Assembly: GCA_009767595.1 (NCBI GenBank)
Contig: VSDK01002231.1
Span: 204,219 to 268,218 of the forward strand
Direction: 5' to 3'
Length of the DNA stretch: 64,000 bases
Origin: Symbiodinium kawagutii
Lineage: Eukaryota > Sar > Dinophyceae > Suessiales > Symbiodiniaceae
The notes below the pieces were generated by a model. That model made no database searches, was not told the DNA's origin, and saw only the letters and a list, made by a program, of their open reading frames with translations. This document shows positions 10,750 to 24,906 of this stretch, piece after piece. Position 1 is the stretch's first letter; every line of letters begins with the position of its first letter. Made by a program: the position numbers and the translations under genes.

Positions 10750-12075
10750 CTGGCCTTCATCGACCATTTAAGAAATAGGCTTGAGACCATCGACTATTAT
10801 TATTGGCAAGCGACTATTTTTCAAGGTTGCCAGGGGCCAAGAGGATCCTATTAAACCTATGCCATTAACAGCCCGACCTTTTCACTTACCCGAGGCAAAA
10901 TCAAATTCAAGGAGCCAACAGCATGTGAAGCAGGCTGTGTTCCCAAATAAACACCGCCTGAGTATTTGGATGGCCTTCAATTAAAAAGGTCAACTTATCA
11001 ATTAGTGAGGTAGCTTTAGTCTAGATTGCATCTAACCCATGTTTGATCTTGTTTTTAAAACTTAATCATAAAGTCAGTATAACTCAAGAGAGAAATTATG
11101 CTACTTATGATTGGCCGATCCGGGACTTGCTCCATACTGGTGCTCAAAGTGCGGCTTCGTACCATGTAGCTGACTAAATCAATTGTGAGGGAAAAAAGAG
11201 CCCAACAGCACATCATTGCTTGTGAGTACTGAATGCTGTCACGGTGATTCACGGATGTTCATGGTGTTTCACGGCAATGTTCACGGCGTTTTACGGTGTT
11301 GTATATGTTGTTTTTCGTCTCATTGGCGCCAACAAAACACCCACAATTATGGTCAACTGCCCTACCCCGAAAATGGTCGTGTGAAAATTGCGTGAAATTG
11401 CGTGAACATGCCGTGAACGACCAATATTATGCGTGAACGACCATTATTATGCGTGAACGACGGAACCCCAAAAATTGCCGAAACAAAATATGTTTTTACA
11501 AAAACACATTGAATTTTGTGTGGCAAATGTCTCTAGATTGGATGTTAGCATCTCCTGTGCCAGAACCACCTTAGACTCCTCCTTGTGTGCCTTTCCTCCT
11601 TTCTCACCTCACTTTAGCAATCGTATCAGCTCTTGTTAACTTTGTGATATTTGCGTCCTCCCGGACCAGAACGCTATGATCACACAGAACAGTATTTTTT
11701 GTCCCTGCAATGTCATAATTTAGGGTCCGTACGATAACTGTCAGTAAATCATGACCAGCTACTAGCGTGCATAAATGTTACCAGAGCGTGCCTGGCAAAC
11801 CTGTTATAATGTCAGTTTTGTCCAAACACCAGGTCAAGACAAATGTCCACAGCTAGTATATGTATTTGTATTATATAAAATATGTTCAGTATCAATAGGT
11901 ATGGGGGGATCACCATCAAATTAGTCTAGAGTAATCATATGAAAACATGGAGAAATATGCGATGCTAAGATGATTGACTTATTCAACGAGGGCCGCGGAT
12001 GAGAAAATGACTTGCATGGGTGGGGGTAATGTGAACCCTTGCGACTATTTCGGGAAACCGTTGCTCTCGGACCGA
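10750..12075. other. Intergenic stretch between two minus-strand gene models
   Basis: No supported exon. AT-rich, containing the TTCACGG inverted-repeat block at about 11232-11462 (separate entry). It separates the stop at 12076 of the helical-protein model from the signal-peptide exon at 10631, so a 3' end and a promoter may lie here, but no motif is recognisable. Confidence 0.4.
11232..11462. repeat. Inverted-repeat block of TTCACGG / CCGTGAA units
   Basis: The left half (about 11232-11300) carries repeated TTCACGG, TTCACGGC and TTTCACGG words. The right half (about 11395-11462) carries the inverse, GCGTGAAC / CCGTGAACG, including GCGTGAACGACCATTATTAT repeated with small changes. The two halves could fold on each other. 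Likely a non-autonomous element remnant. Confidence 0.4.
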
Positions 12076-12345
12076 CTATTGTTTCAATAGGCTTTTGAAC
12101 CCTAGGGTATAGTCATAACATGTCATAACAGCAAATCTGCATAGGACCTCCACACCAGGACAGGCCGGTGAACCTGCACCGAATGCACTCACCACAGCTG
12201 CGCCTGCAGGCTGCTTGAAGGGCGAACTCGGGAGCAGCAACGGAATCGACGAGAGAATCGACATCACCTCGGCACGTTCCCAACTGGCTTCGATGTGGGC
12301 TGGGAGCTGTTCAATCTGTTCAGCATCCAGGATACCATCCAACCT
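12076..12345 (-). CDS. Probable C-terminal exon (LDGILDAEQIEQLPAHIEAS)
   Basis: Minus strand reads LDGILDAEQIEQLPAHIEAS, WERAEVMSILSSIPLLLPSS, then PFKQPAGAAVVSAFGAG and runs to a stop at 12076. Likely the end of the helical-protein model, although the last part may be intron read-through. Confidence 0.45.
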   Translation of the reverse strand, partial: RLDGILDAEQIEQLPAHIEASWERAEVMSILSSIPLLLPSSPFKQPAGAAVVSAFGAGSPACPGVEVLCRFAVMTCYDYTLGFKSLLKQ

Positions 12346-15300
12346 TTTTATTTTCAAATATGTTCTTTTAATAGATCGATATGAAATGCATGTGTTTAAA
12401 AAAGTATCTAAATATCAAAAATGGCCAAAACTTAAAAATAAACACGTTGACAAATCATTGAAGCTTACTTTTGGACCTTAGGCAAAGTGAAGTATATCGA
12501 AATTCTGACGAATCACGCTTAATCACCACTGTCCGTGCTGGGATCATTGCCGGGATCTTGTGATTGACAATATGTTTCTCCGAATGCCAGTGGCTGCTGC
12601 TGTCGAAATCTTGCTACTACCAGTACTACTATGAAACATACAAACCACTCCTCCTGCTGCTGGTGCTACTAGAGAAACTGCTATTGCCGCTACTACTGTT
12701 CCTTTATTACTACTCCCATCACTATCATGCACGATTACAGATAATACTATTCCGACTGCTACTACCACTTCTATTTTTATTACTGCTTTCTGCTGCTGCT
12801 GCTGCTGCTGCTGCTACTGCTAGTGCTACCACTGCTACTAGCGTCACTACTGCTACTACTGCTGCTGCCACTGCTACTTCTACTAGGGCTGCTGCAGCTA
12901 CTACTGCTATATAATTACTAATGACTTAAAACTGACTTATAATCTAAATCATACTTTTTATGCTTCTACTTTTTGTTTATACATTTGCTATGCGTGTGCC
13001 TATGCTGACTACCACTGCAGACATCACTACCACCATGTCAGTGTATGCGGAGGGGCAACCTGAAAGCGCAACCATTTGCCATGTGGTTTTGAAACACATG
13101 ACACTTAGGAGAACAGCATTCTGGTATGGGGTAACATTTCAAGCCAAAATACAACCTAGAGGCATCTAATCTCGCTCGCTGATTTTACATATTTCCCAAG
13201 TTCCCTCCTTTTGTCCAACCTGGATGGCATCCCTGTTCCTCTTAGTGATCGCTATCAAATCCCCCCAAGTTGTCTGGCTTCCTCAGTCCCGTTTGAGGAA
13301 CCGACTGGTATTATCACGTGCAGAATCCAAATAGGTACCTGTTTAGGGCCGCGAATTGAAGCAGCACCGTTGATTTCCGGCTAGTGACCGGGCGGGTTCA
13401 ACCATTAAAGTATGAGCCATTGCTGATCATCGCATGCAAGAATAAAAGATGATGGAACATGATAGAAAATCATACCTTTGAAATCACCGATCAGTCATCA
13501 TGCTGATCATTCATTTTGGATCATTTTGGTACGCCTCGCATGGGCACACAAGTACTAAAAGACTATCAAGGGAAAGCAAACTCTGCTCCTTTCTGAGACG
13601 TGCAAGGGAAACGGAAACTCTGGAAACCAATTGCAAAATGCCTCTCAGCTGGCCATGAAATGATATTGTCAAGGCACATAATGCTACATTGGCCTTGCAG
13701 CTTGTGATTTCAAGCCACGATGCTTGTCAAACATCATGGTCTGCCTGGCGCCCGGCGCACCATAAAGTTGATACGGCCAGTTGCTGCTGCCAGTTTGGTA
13801 CTAAGCTCCTGAGGCAGCAAACCTGTCCCCAACTGTTCGAGACAGTACCTCCTCATGGATACCAACACTTTTTGTCAAGTGTTCAGACATGTTCAGACCT
13901 TCAAATCGGATTCTTGGCAAGTTGGGTGTTCCTCATGCTGTGCCAAAAGTCTGGCCAAGAATCCGATTTCTTGGCCTAGCTATTTTGCTGATGCTGTGGG
14001 AAATCGTCATGTTCCTCGGCCTCACGACCTCTGCAGGCCATCCCTCGCATTCATCATGGTTGCCGCTGGCTGCCAGGGTGAACCACTGGCCAACGTCTGG
14101 GTGGGTTTCATCATCAGGAATCATCACCCAGTTTCTATAAATCTGGCCGAAAATAGGTCCAGCTGCGCCTGTTTGTCCTCTAGAAAGGCTATAAATCCCC
14201 GACTTTGCAAATTCAAACCCATCACATTTTACAATCTCATCTCATCTCGAGGTTCCAGGATTCCATCGGCTCAACTCCTGCTGGATGGCATGTCTGTCAC
14301 CGTTGGTGTAGAAGTAAAAACCTGAGCGCCACCGAGTCGAGGCCGGTTGGAATCCAACGGCAACTCCGGAAGTCTTTGACACAAATCTTCTCGTGTGAAA
14401 CTTCAGCGGACAAAAAACACAAATCGAGAATGTCTTGTGGAAGGCTGATGTGAACTGGCACATGCTGTGTCTCGCCATAATTTCGTTCGTTGCTTCATCG
14501 CGCAAGGATGCCATTTTTCCAATGGATAGCCGCGGTAAATCACGACTCTGGCAGCACCTATCATCCTACCAAGAGATCAAACAAATACTGGGAGCAGTCA
14601 AGAGGCTCGCTGTCGAAAATGGCCCTTCCAGCAAATTTATGCAAATTTACGAGACCATCAAAACAAGCATCGGTGGAATTCATGGCTACTAAGTGCTGAA
14701 GCGCCTTTAACATCCCGTTTGGCTATTTGACGGTATTCGTCCATGTCTCGACCAAGCGGACATCACCGTGCATCCAAATTTGTACCATCTGAAACCGATA
14801 ATCCCAGAAATCAGTGGTGGGTTGGACCACCTACCAGCCATTGCCAACCCGTGCATCAGATGTGTCCATTACACTTTTGGGGCTCTTCAACGGGCCGGTC
14901 AGTCCAAAGAGTTCTGCCGGATAAGGCTGATAGTGCTGATAACCGTGATAACTGTCAACTTGCACAAGCTGAACAAGGTCATACAAGGTCCATAGTGGTC
15001 ATTCCACTTAGTTAAGCTGGGGATCAGCCGACGATAAACCTTGCTCTCCGAGTGTTCCTCTGTCATCGGGTCACTTCGCGACAGCAAGATTTAAAGATAA
15101 CTGTGCGATGAGCATCGGTGAGCGATGCAACTTGCTCTTCTTTCAAAAGGTCGAGCTTAGCAGTGAAGGAGTTGATGACCGAAAAACTTGACAGCGTCAC
15201 TACAGCAATCAAAACATCATGTACATGATAAGAACTGAAAGTAAACAATTGCAAACAATCACTCACATGTATCTATCTGTATGTACCTATCATAGGCCTA

Positions 15301-18300
15301 TGAGATCATCTGGATTGGCCATGCCAGCAAGCAATGAGACACCCGTTGTTCCTTATTTTTGGATTTTGGACTGTCGTGACACATGGACTCGCAGCCAAAA
15401 CTGCTGAACAAATTACCCGTGGAAGCTGACCTCAACCTTTGCCGAATGTTGGGGGATGCTTGGGCCGAGTTCAACAAAAATGCTAGGGAGCCACATGGAT
15501 GGGACGACGCCGTTGCTTCACCACCCCACTACAGCAAAACTTCTCAAAACTTGCCTTCACTGCTGCCGCTGGTCCGCCCTCAGCCAAGCAAAGGCGACAT
15601 GTTCAGGCTGGGTGTCCTCCAAATGCGCTGGAGTGGGTGTCATGCGATCACCAACGTCCGTGGGTGCAATTGATTCGGCGATGCCGAATTTGAATATCCA
15701 AACCGATGAATTGGAGACACAAAGTTTCTAAGATGATCATGACAAAATATGACAAATCTGATTTAGGCATATATGTGATTCCCATTTCAACCATGAACCC
15801 AGTGCCCCATTACTTTTGTGAGACTGATTCAGTTGATTTCAGTTGCTTACTGTTGGTATGCCCGGTATATAGCCCTGTCAGTATTTGTTGATGTTCAGTA
15901 TCCCATTCTGACCCGCTCTCTCCACCGCTAGCTCGAGTCTTCATTCTGAACCATCGGTCAGCATTTTCACCACAGCATGATAAACTGTAATTGACCACAA
16001 CAACCATTTAATTACTAGCCCTAGCATGATTTGAACCACACGTTGACCAGATTTATTGCTTCACCGTGATGAACCACTCTTTAACCACTACTGAACCATA
16101 TCAATCCATATCAGACCACTGCTACCCAACCATCGCATCACCGTCGGCCGTCCTGCGACGCCACGCAAAGGCCAAGGCCATCATGGCAAAGCCCGTGGCG
16201 GGAAGCAACCAACTCAGCAGCGCCTGTCACAGTCGATGGGTTTTGGTTTCTCAGTGATGTTCTTGTGACCAATTTCAAGACCCAAATCGAATTCTGATGT
16301 TTTTGCAATATACTCAACAAATTTTCAAAAAGAAGATATCCAATTTTGTTCAAATTCCACGCGCTCCAAATCGATCCAACACCAAAAGATATCACCATTG
16401 AAGACGTGATGCCCTGCTTTTTTTGAGGGGAAGCACCACCAAACATCCACCAGCCAACCCATGCTGGCGCACCTGAGGATCCAAGGATGAACCCTGCAGG
16501 AAGAAGGCCGTGGCGGCCACGGGACTGGAACTCTGAGCCTGGCACGTGTGGCTACCAGGATCGGGGCAGGTGGCAGGTAGAAGGGATCAACAACCAATGA
16601 CAAGCAGAAACAACCTACAACTAACAAGCAGAATAAGCAACAACCAATAAAAACCAGAAATCTAATCTGCTTAGAACCGATTCACAAGCAAAAGCAACCA
16701 ACAACTGACAACATCTAACAACCAAAAGTGAAAACCAGCAATAAATACAAGCAAGAGTAAGCAACAGCAAGCATGGCCAACCATTGGTGCAATCCTTGCC
16801 ACAGTTCGGCATCAGGACCAACATATGTCTTTCCAAAACAGATCATTGATAATTCGGATCAGAGCACTGGCACAAACCGTAACCTCAATCCCAAGGAATT
16901 GCCTGAACTCGCATGAACGCTTCTGCGCTAATTGTGCTGGGCATGGGTGGCGTCAGATTGTTGCAAGTACACTCTGAAGACATATCGATTCATCATTGTT
17001 CTGATTAATTATTGTCTTGATTTTCATTATTCTAAGTAATCTTTGTGTCTCTGTGTGTCACTGCAGCGCTCCGTTCCATGCCTCCTCCATGGCATCCTGG
17101 ATCTTCTTCTCTCGCGCCTTGCCCTTTTCCTTCGCCTCGTGTTTCAGAGAGTGACCGCGATCTTCCACCTGGCATCGGCTAGCCTTTGAAGTGCCTTGAG
17201 CTTCCCTCAAGCATCGAATTCCAAAGAAGTGTGGGTTGTCTTTGTGTGCGTGACACATTTTGGAGTAGAAACCTATAGCAAACCATTGGAACAAGTGAGG
17301 CACAATCAGTTCTACATGTATATGTGCGTGTAATGCAAGCCTGTGGGGACTGACGGGGACTGAGTTGCCGTAAGGATATTTGGTGTGTGGAGCATCGACT
17401 TGTGCAGGGACCTCTTGAACGTGTGGAGTTGCAAGATCGGTTCTAAAACAACCTGAAGGAGGTGTGGTTTGAAATCAGTCTGCTGCAAATGCGCTTATGC
17501 AAACCGAAGAAATCGTAAAAATATTGCAAGCAAAAACCCTGCTGAAACACACGGATTTCCAAGGTTGTTGCCCTCTGACGTGAGTGCGCTGTAGGTTGTA
17601 TCAATTGAGAGCAAGAGCCAAGCCTGGAATTGGGCCGTTGTCGATCTAAAGCCCTTGATGCCCTTGCTTTATTGTGAAAATATCGCCGAAGGGTAGCGTG
17701 CCTTGACCCAAGGAACCATTCAATCAAGGAGTGACGAAAGGGCCACAGCATGCCCCTGCCTTGTCTTCAACCTTTTCAAAAAAATGCTCCACAACACTTT
17801 CGGCCTTTTCTCCATACCTCACTGTACCAGCACTGGCAGCAGCTGCCATCAGCTGCCTCATTTTCCCTCAACTGCCGTTCCGCCTTCCCCCTCTGAGCTG
17901 CCAACTTTTCAGCTTTTCCGGACATGCCTTCCGTGGTCTTCTCAGCTCTTCCAATGTTTCCCTCGTACTCGGCTTCCGGTTGTCCAACCTGGCCCGAGTC
18001 CCATGGCAGACTTCCAACAAAAAAGGCATCGTGCTGCTGTTCCAATTCTGCCAGTGAATCGATCTGAAAAACCTGAATGAATGTGAACTACCCCATTCAA
18101 TGTCCAAGATTGCAATGGCCAATGCTGCAACAGCTCATAGTATGCGAGGTATGAGCCACCCATGCTCAAGAGAATGGTTGTGAGTTTCAAGCTACACCAA
18201 CTACACCGCTCTGGGCAAAGAGCAGTGAACATGTATACAATGCATTTGTGCATCCTTTAACGATTGGCAAACGCAGTTGCAATGAGCACATGGATTGTTT

Positions 18301-21300
18301 CTGACACGCGGAGTTATATAAGAAAAGGCACAGTCGCTCTTTCTTGTAAGTGATAACCACCATAACGTGGCCCCGGGCACGACTCAATGCTAAAGGATCT
18401 ACCCTCTTAAACCGGTGAGGATCCTCGCGGGTATGGAAGGTGCTGTGCAAGAAAGGATGTGACAAACCGACAGGGGTACATAAGGAAAAAGCACATGAAC
18501 TAATTACATAAAATGACATCGTAAAAAAACAACACATCCCAAAGAAAACATCACACAAATGTATAGACTAGACATAAACCTCACAGCCTCGCAGCACATT
18601 CCGTTTCAACTACCTGGCGTGAAAAACACGACACAACAGGCAACTGCTCAAACTCCCATCGTTTAAACTTTAAGCATCATCTGCTGACCTTTCGGCCGAA
18701 GTGTTCCACTTTCCTGGCTGTCTTCATGGCCTGAGCTGAGCGAAATGTGCAGAAAGGCAGGTCTCAAAAGTGTGGGAAGCTTCGCCGATGCTTCCAGCAG
18801 CTTGCTCAGGAGCTGACCATGTGGGCACCCTTCTGAATGGCTTGCATCATATCCTGCGCCTTGTCCTTTTGAGAAGTTCTCAGGTTGCGGTACTTTTTCT
18901 TCATTTCCTGGCACTGGATTTAAGACGCATCTTCCAACACATCAGGATGACACAAAAAATCACCCAACTGTTGACTTCTTTTCCCTGGCAAATGTGAAAA
19001 GAAGCAGCGAACTAAGTTAGTTGTCGCGCCCCAACCATTGGCAAAACACATGACGAGCCAAATAATATGCAGAACTCGAAGGGATTCACGAAGATTCCAG
19101 TGCAAGGCTTCCCTCCAAGTCGCAACTGGCGCGCTGCAAGCTGATCGTCGGGGGCCTTCGCCTCCTCATCGGCCAACTTCTCAATGTCCTTGGACAACTT
19201 CTTCAGCTCCTGCGGCGACTTCCATTGACTCCCACCCCATCTGCTGAAGAGTAGCCATTGGCGCCTTGCCGTGTACCTGTGACCTAACGTGCCTGGCATT
19301 TGGTGGACCACTGGGAGTGTGCCACTGGTGTGAAGCAGTGAGGAGGACTGAAAGAATTCATAAGCAGTATAGCTTTCATGTACATGTACATTAACTTACA
19401 TATAAATATACAGCGTATATGTATTTGTATACAGTATATATGTATTCATCTACTATAAGTATGCTATTCAATACGACCGAAGCAGCAATAGGAAACAACG
19501 CGAAACACAGGACCATATAGCGCGCACACAGAAATATAATTTCAAAATCTATCCGCATGCATTTGAATCAATAAGTTAAATACACACGTATGCAACATAG
19601 CAACACACCATGAACAAGTAATGGAAAGTTAGCTAGTCTGCTGAACCTCCTCAAAGTAATGGATATCAATGAGTCGCTGCCGCTTTTAGCCCAGCTTTTT
19701 ACTCTGGGCCCCTCATTCCCTCGTTCAGGTTTCGTTCAGCCTTGGCAGCCATGTAGGCGTCGGAGGCTTTGGAGAGGCCCTCAGCGCACCGTGCTGGTCG
19801 TGACGTGGAACTCATGCCTTGATATCAGCATCGCATGATGAACCGAATGATCAATGAATATCGATGAATCGTATGATTAATGTAATGATGAACCAACTAT
19901 ACAAAGGAGATGATTATTGGCTGGTTCATTACAATTTTAAACTATTTGAGTTTGTGATCAACAATAAGTACCGATGAGTGATAAGTTATTGTCAACAGTC
20001 TATCCCAACAAGTACAAATCACCCTGTTAATGATTAAGGCATGGAATCACGGCACACCATGGCATCCTCCACAACAGTAAGCAAATGCAAAGGAACACAA
20101 GTGTGTCAAAGAGTCCGTTCATTGGCTCGCATAAGCAGTTCAGCATGTGCCGAGGAAGCAACACAACAGAAACTAACCAAGGCCCAAAATGCGTCAACAT
20201 ACCACGGGAAACACCACATGTTCATGTTCAACATCAAACAACAACACAGGTTTGCGCTGACCTCTGACTCAAATCCCAGCTCCCTCTAACCAAAGGTTTG
20301 CATTCAAAAGAACAGCTTCCAATTGTCTGCCATCTACAGTACACCTAGTCTCTGCCCCCATCCTTCTACCATTCCATATTCCAGCCTCTTCAAGTTGCTT
20401 GAAGACTATATCCGCAGCATCCTTCGCCCCCAGGCATTCCACTTCACGTTCCAAGCTGTCTTCCCTTCCAAATCGTGCCAAGTTTCCCCCAACTTTTTCT
20501 CAAAGGAAGACAGCATGGAGTCTTTCTCATCGCTGAAATCCTCCTCTGCCTCGTGCCTCAGCGCACCGCCAAGTCACGAGACATGCTGGTTGATGATGGT
20601 CGAAATTCGTGGTTGGTTGAACGTTGATGCTGTGCCTGGTGGTGATGATGATGATGATCATTATCATTATCATTATGAATCATTATCATTATCATCATTA
20701 TCATTATCATTACTATCATTATCATTATTCTTATTACGATTTTCATCTATTTTCAGGATGATTGACTGATTCCTCTCTCTCTCTCTCTAGGGATTCTATG
20801 CTACTAACTATCTGACCAGCAATCGTGGGATACGATCAACACATCTGGGTGGTGAGTTCATCGTTGATGAAAGTTCGTGTCATGATGCTTAGTTTATGGC
20901 GATCCAAATCACAGCAATAGAGGGAAATAATGAGGCGGTCGATAGTGATGGTGGTCATGTGGCAACATGGTGCCCCTGTGTCGCCGCTGGGGGCTCCACT
21001 GGATCTTGCCTGCGATGTTGTCTGCCTCATCGGCTTTGTTGGCGGACTCCTCGATGCCCTGACCCATGGCCCCCCACCGGGCAGCATGGCCTAAATGACC
21101 TGTACATCCATTGACGAACATCATCAACATTTACCTGTGAGTTAGTCAGTCATTAGTAATTAGCCATTTATTCTTTCGTGCCAGTGACTAACAGCAGCCA
21201 TTTCCCTGACCTTGGGGAACGCTCACCTGCAGCTTAGTTCAATCGTATTCGTTGCTTCCAACAGCAGGGAATCGCCGGGACATGTTCCCGAAGCCATCTG

Positions 21301-24300
21301 ATCTGATCCGCGCCAAGGATGTCAGTGTCTCCATGTGTCTGGCCCCAGCCTCCAACCATTTTTGCAGCTCCTGCGTGGTGTTTCAGCCATGACACGCTCC
21401 AAAGCTGGGCTCAAATGCAGTGACAACACTGCCCTCCCAGGTACTTCGACCCCCAAATCCAGTAACACACTGAAGGAGGATCAAAATGGATCAAATGAAG
21501 ATGGACTGAAGCTGCGACGTCTGTGGCATGGCAGTCATGTAGCGGCGACTTATCATTGCTTATGATGCAGGGGCTGACACTGGACCCAAGCGGCGCTGTC
21601 ATGCACTGTGAGGCTAACTCTCGTGAAAACCAGAGCTCCGTCCTTCAAGGTTTCATTCCCTTCCTTCAAGGACTTTTCATAGTCGTGGACGGCCTCTGAG
21701 ATCAACTCTGCAAGGGAACGGTGGGGATTTGCATTGGTTCTGGGTCGAAGTGGAGGTTGATCCTACTCCCACTATGCCACGATGTGTCAAGTGGGGTCCT
21801 TAGGAGAAATGTTTGGAGCAGGTCATCAAACCACAGCCTTCTGGCCAAAAATACGGCCACCCACCATGCAGCAAATCCAAGAAAAACACCTGGCCCGTTC
21901 GGTTGTTACCAAAAAGCACGAAGGCATTCTATATATTCCAAAAAGATTGCCGTCTACTATCACTATTGATTGCGACCGTCATGAACCATCATCAATCACC
22001 TTCACTCATCACTAAACATCAGTCAACCATCATACACCGCATATAAAGCACTGCCAACCATCATGAAACATTTGATCAACCGTCATAAGCCATCCTTCAC
22101 CAGCCGAGGGTGTGTCAGCCACGCCTCCTCCAGCGCTTCCTGGGGAAAAACATGGTGCAAGCCACCAGGATGTGGCCGTGCAACGAAGGTGCCCTTGAAA
22201 TTGTGGGTTGCCCCTGTCAAAATCTAGCATCATGATGGCCACTAGTGGTCAATTGATAAGTGAGTGAGGGTTAATTCATACTTGAGGGTTCGGGAGCTGG
22301 TACAAAGAGCTGGCGGTGAATGGGCTAGTCAACTTGCCACCAAGTATATGACGGTAAAACTGCAAGCAGCTAGTCGCAGTGGCGATCATCTAACTGACAA
22401 TGTCCTTGGATGCGATTGGGCTTATGCACATTCATGTGCGCTGCTCATCGAAGCAATGTCTCATTCTTCCATTACCGGTAAGTGAGACACATTTGGAGGA
22501 CCGACCATTAATCAATCGATTCTCCACCATTGTAAAGTTATTCTCAATATCAACAGGAACGGTTTCTTGTTCTGGATCTTTGATGATTGGTACTGGAAGC
22601 TGGCACACGCCATATAGATCTGTATAGTGAGCAATAGCCAACAACAACCCCAGCAGCGCCGACCTGTGGAGGCAGGGTGGTCTGTGCCACGATCTGACCA
22701 ATGAGAGTCCTGAGCAGCCCAGTGCCCCACGACACGATCTGCATCCATGTAGGGAAAACATCCATTCAGGTGTGCCCTTGATATACACTTTTGAAATTCA
22801 CAGGCCAATGTCGCAATAGGAGACTGCTCCTATACCATGATGTCGGATGTTCATCTCCTGTCAAAATGGGTGATCATTAAACATTTGCTAGTAGGAAAGC
22901 ATCACTATGAACCAGTTAATTGAATCAGGTGCAGTTGACTCATCCAGTATCCAGTTCATGATGATTATTCAGTTCCGCAGTCACTAGCCAGTTGGTTAAC
23001 AGGGTTGATCAAATAGAGTTGGCTAAAGTTGCTTACTGGTAAATGACCAGCTAGTTCATTTGGTTCAGATCCAGAAGTAGAAAGCAAATTGGACCAGCCC
23101 CATTTATGTTGGCTCAACTATTGACCATGAGGGATCTTCCGTGATATTGTGGGATTTTCTACTCCATCCCCATGCTTATCATCCTCGTGATCCCGGGTCC
23201 AAACCGAGACTCGCAAGGAACAGCGTTCGCATGGTGGGCAAGAAGCAGCAGAGTCCGGGAGCTGTGGAGCCAAAACAGCTGAGACCGTTCCATGGATCAT
23301 TCGCTTCGACCAGGGACCTGGCTATGAACGGGTCATGATCGACCCATCCCCATTGTTGCTGGTTGGACTTGGCGACTATGCAATCTGCTCTTAACAGCCA
23401 TTAATGGCAATTGTCATTGAGCATACCCAGTTGGTTATATTATAAAGCCATTGTCAACCATTCTGGGCCTCATGGCGTAACACCAAGGCCTATACAGCTT
23501 CCTCGGCTGAAGTTGATCAATGGTGGAGGTGCAATATATAATATGACCAAAAAGAGATGGGGAACAATGGCCAAGATCACGTATCGTTGTAAAACTACTT
23601 AATGACAGCCAATGGCTATGCATGCGTGTGTGCTTCATTTCAAAAGACAGCCATCGACAGCTGACAATCACATTGCTAGTAATGAATGGTGGTCAAAAAC
23701 TATAATTATTGGCATCCTGTTGATTGATATTCAAGATATGAACCGGTCAACAACATCGACAACCAGCACTGACTATCCTGCCAAGTGTTGCATGATTTTG
23801 CTGTGCGCCACTGTATGCAATGGTATTTAAGAAGCACTCCTCCTGTGCAATTTTCTATGGGTGTTGCCGACATGGCCATGTCCATAAATCATGCTCTGAC
23901 GAACCCTCTAACAAAAGAATGAAGTTTAGCCAGTACTCTTGATATAAATTGTTGTGCGCAATCATTCACCACCAGTACAGCTAACCATCATTTATCATTA
24001 TATCCATTTTGACCACTATCATATGCCTTCATTGTTCCATTTGGGTTTCCATTCACAGGTCGCATTCATAGCCATCAACAGCAATGGCTTCTCCCAACCC
24101 ATCGGCTTCTCTTCGAGGCCCCTGCGGCCACCCACGGCGGGATCCACGGCCAAACGTTCGACGACCACCGCTAAAGCTGCAGGGTCCGGTGGGGCACGGT
24201 GAGGATGGGAAGGAACTGGATCTTGTGCCGGGAAAGCTGAACGGGATCTGATGTCTGCTTTGAGTGAATTATACTCAAATATACCTGGCATCGTCCAATG

Positions 24301-24831
24301 AATTGAAATGCTTGCTTATATATCTTAGTCCTGTTTTTAAACAACAGACTGAGAACACTTAACAAAGAATCGATCGCATTAGAGGCCAGCATTCGCAAAA
24401 TTTCGTAACTTGTACAACAGCATGACAATGCGCCATGTGCTGCCCTCTGTCACTCCGAGTTCTGTCCACCGCATACATAGTCAACTCCTAATTACACTGT
24501 GCAAGGGAGCCAAACAGTGGATGACATTTCTGACCATCTGGTTCTTCGTGGTTAGAAGAACACAATGGTGAAGAAGAACACAATGGTGAAGAAGAACACA
24601 CTGGTGAAGAATAGTTAGTGCTTATAATATGTCATTTTTATAGCTAGTTGATGGCTGGGCCCAGCGGCTCATCTCATTGAAAATTAGATCCCTCAAAAGG
24701 GTTGGGGCGTCCTCCAATGAGGGAACGGTCCCTGCGACTTCCCGATCACCGCAGTGCCTTCTGCTACGTTCTCCGCCTGACGAGCCCAACTGCCCCAACA
24801 GCAAAATCGTATGGCAATGATGAACAAATAG

Positions 24832-24906
<75 letters not shown>

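Noticed and set aside
13855..14325. 156-codon plus-strand frame
   Set aside because: Unstructured composition, no splice signals, and it overlaps the minus-strand segment DVGQWFTLAASGNHDECEGW.
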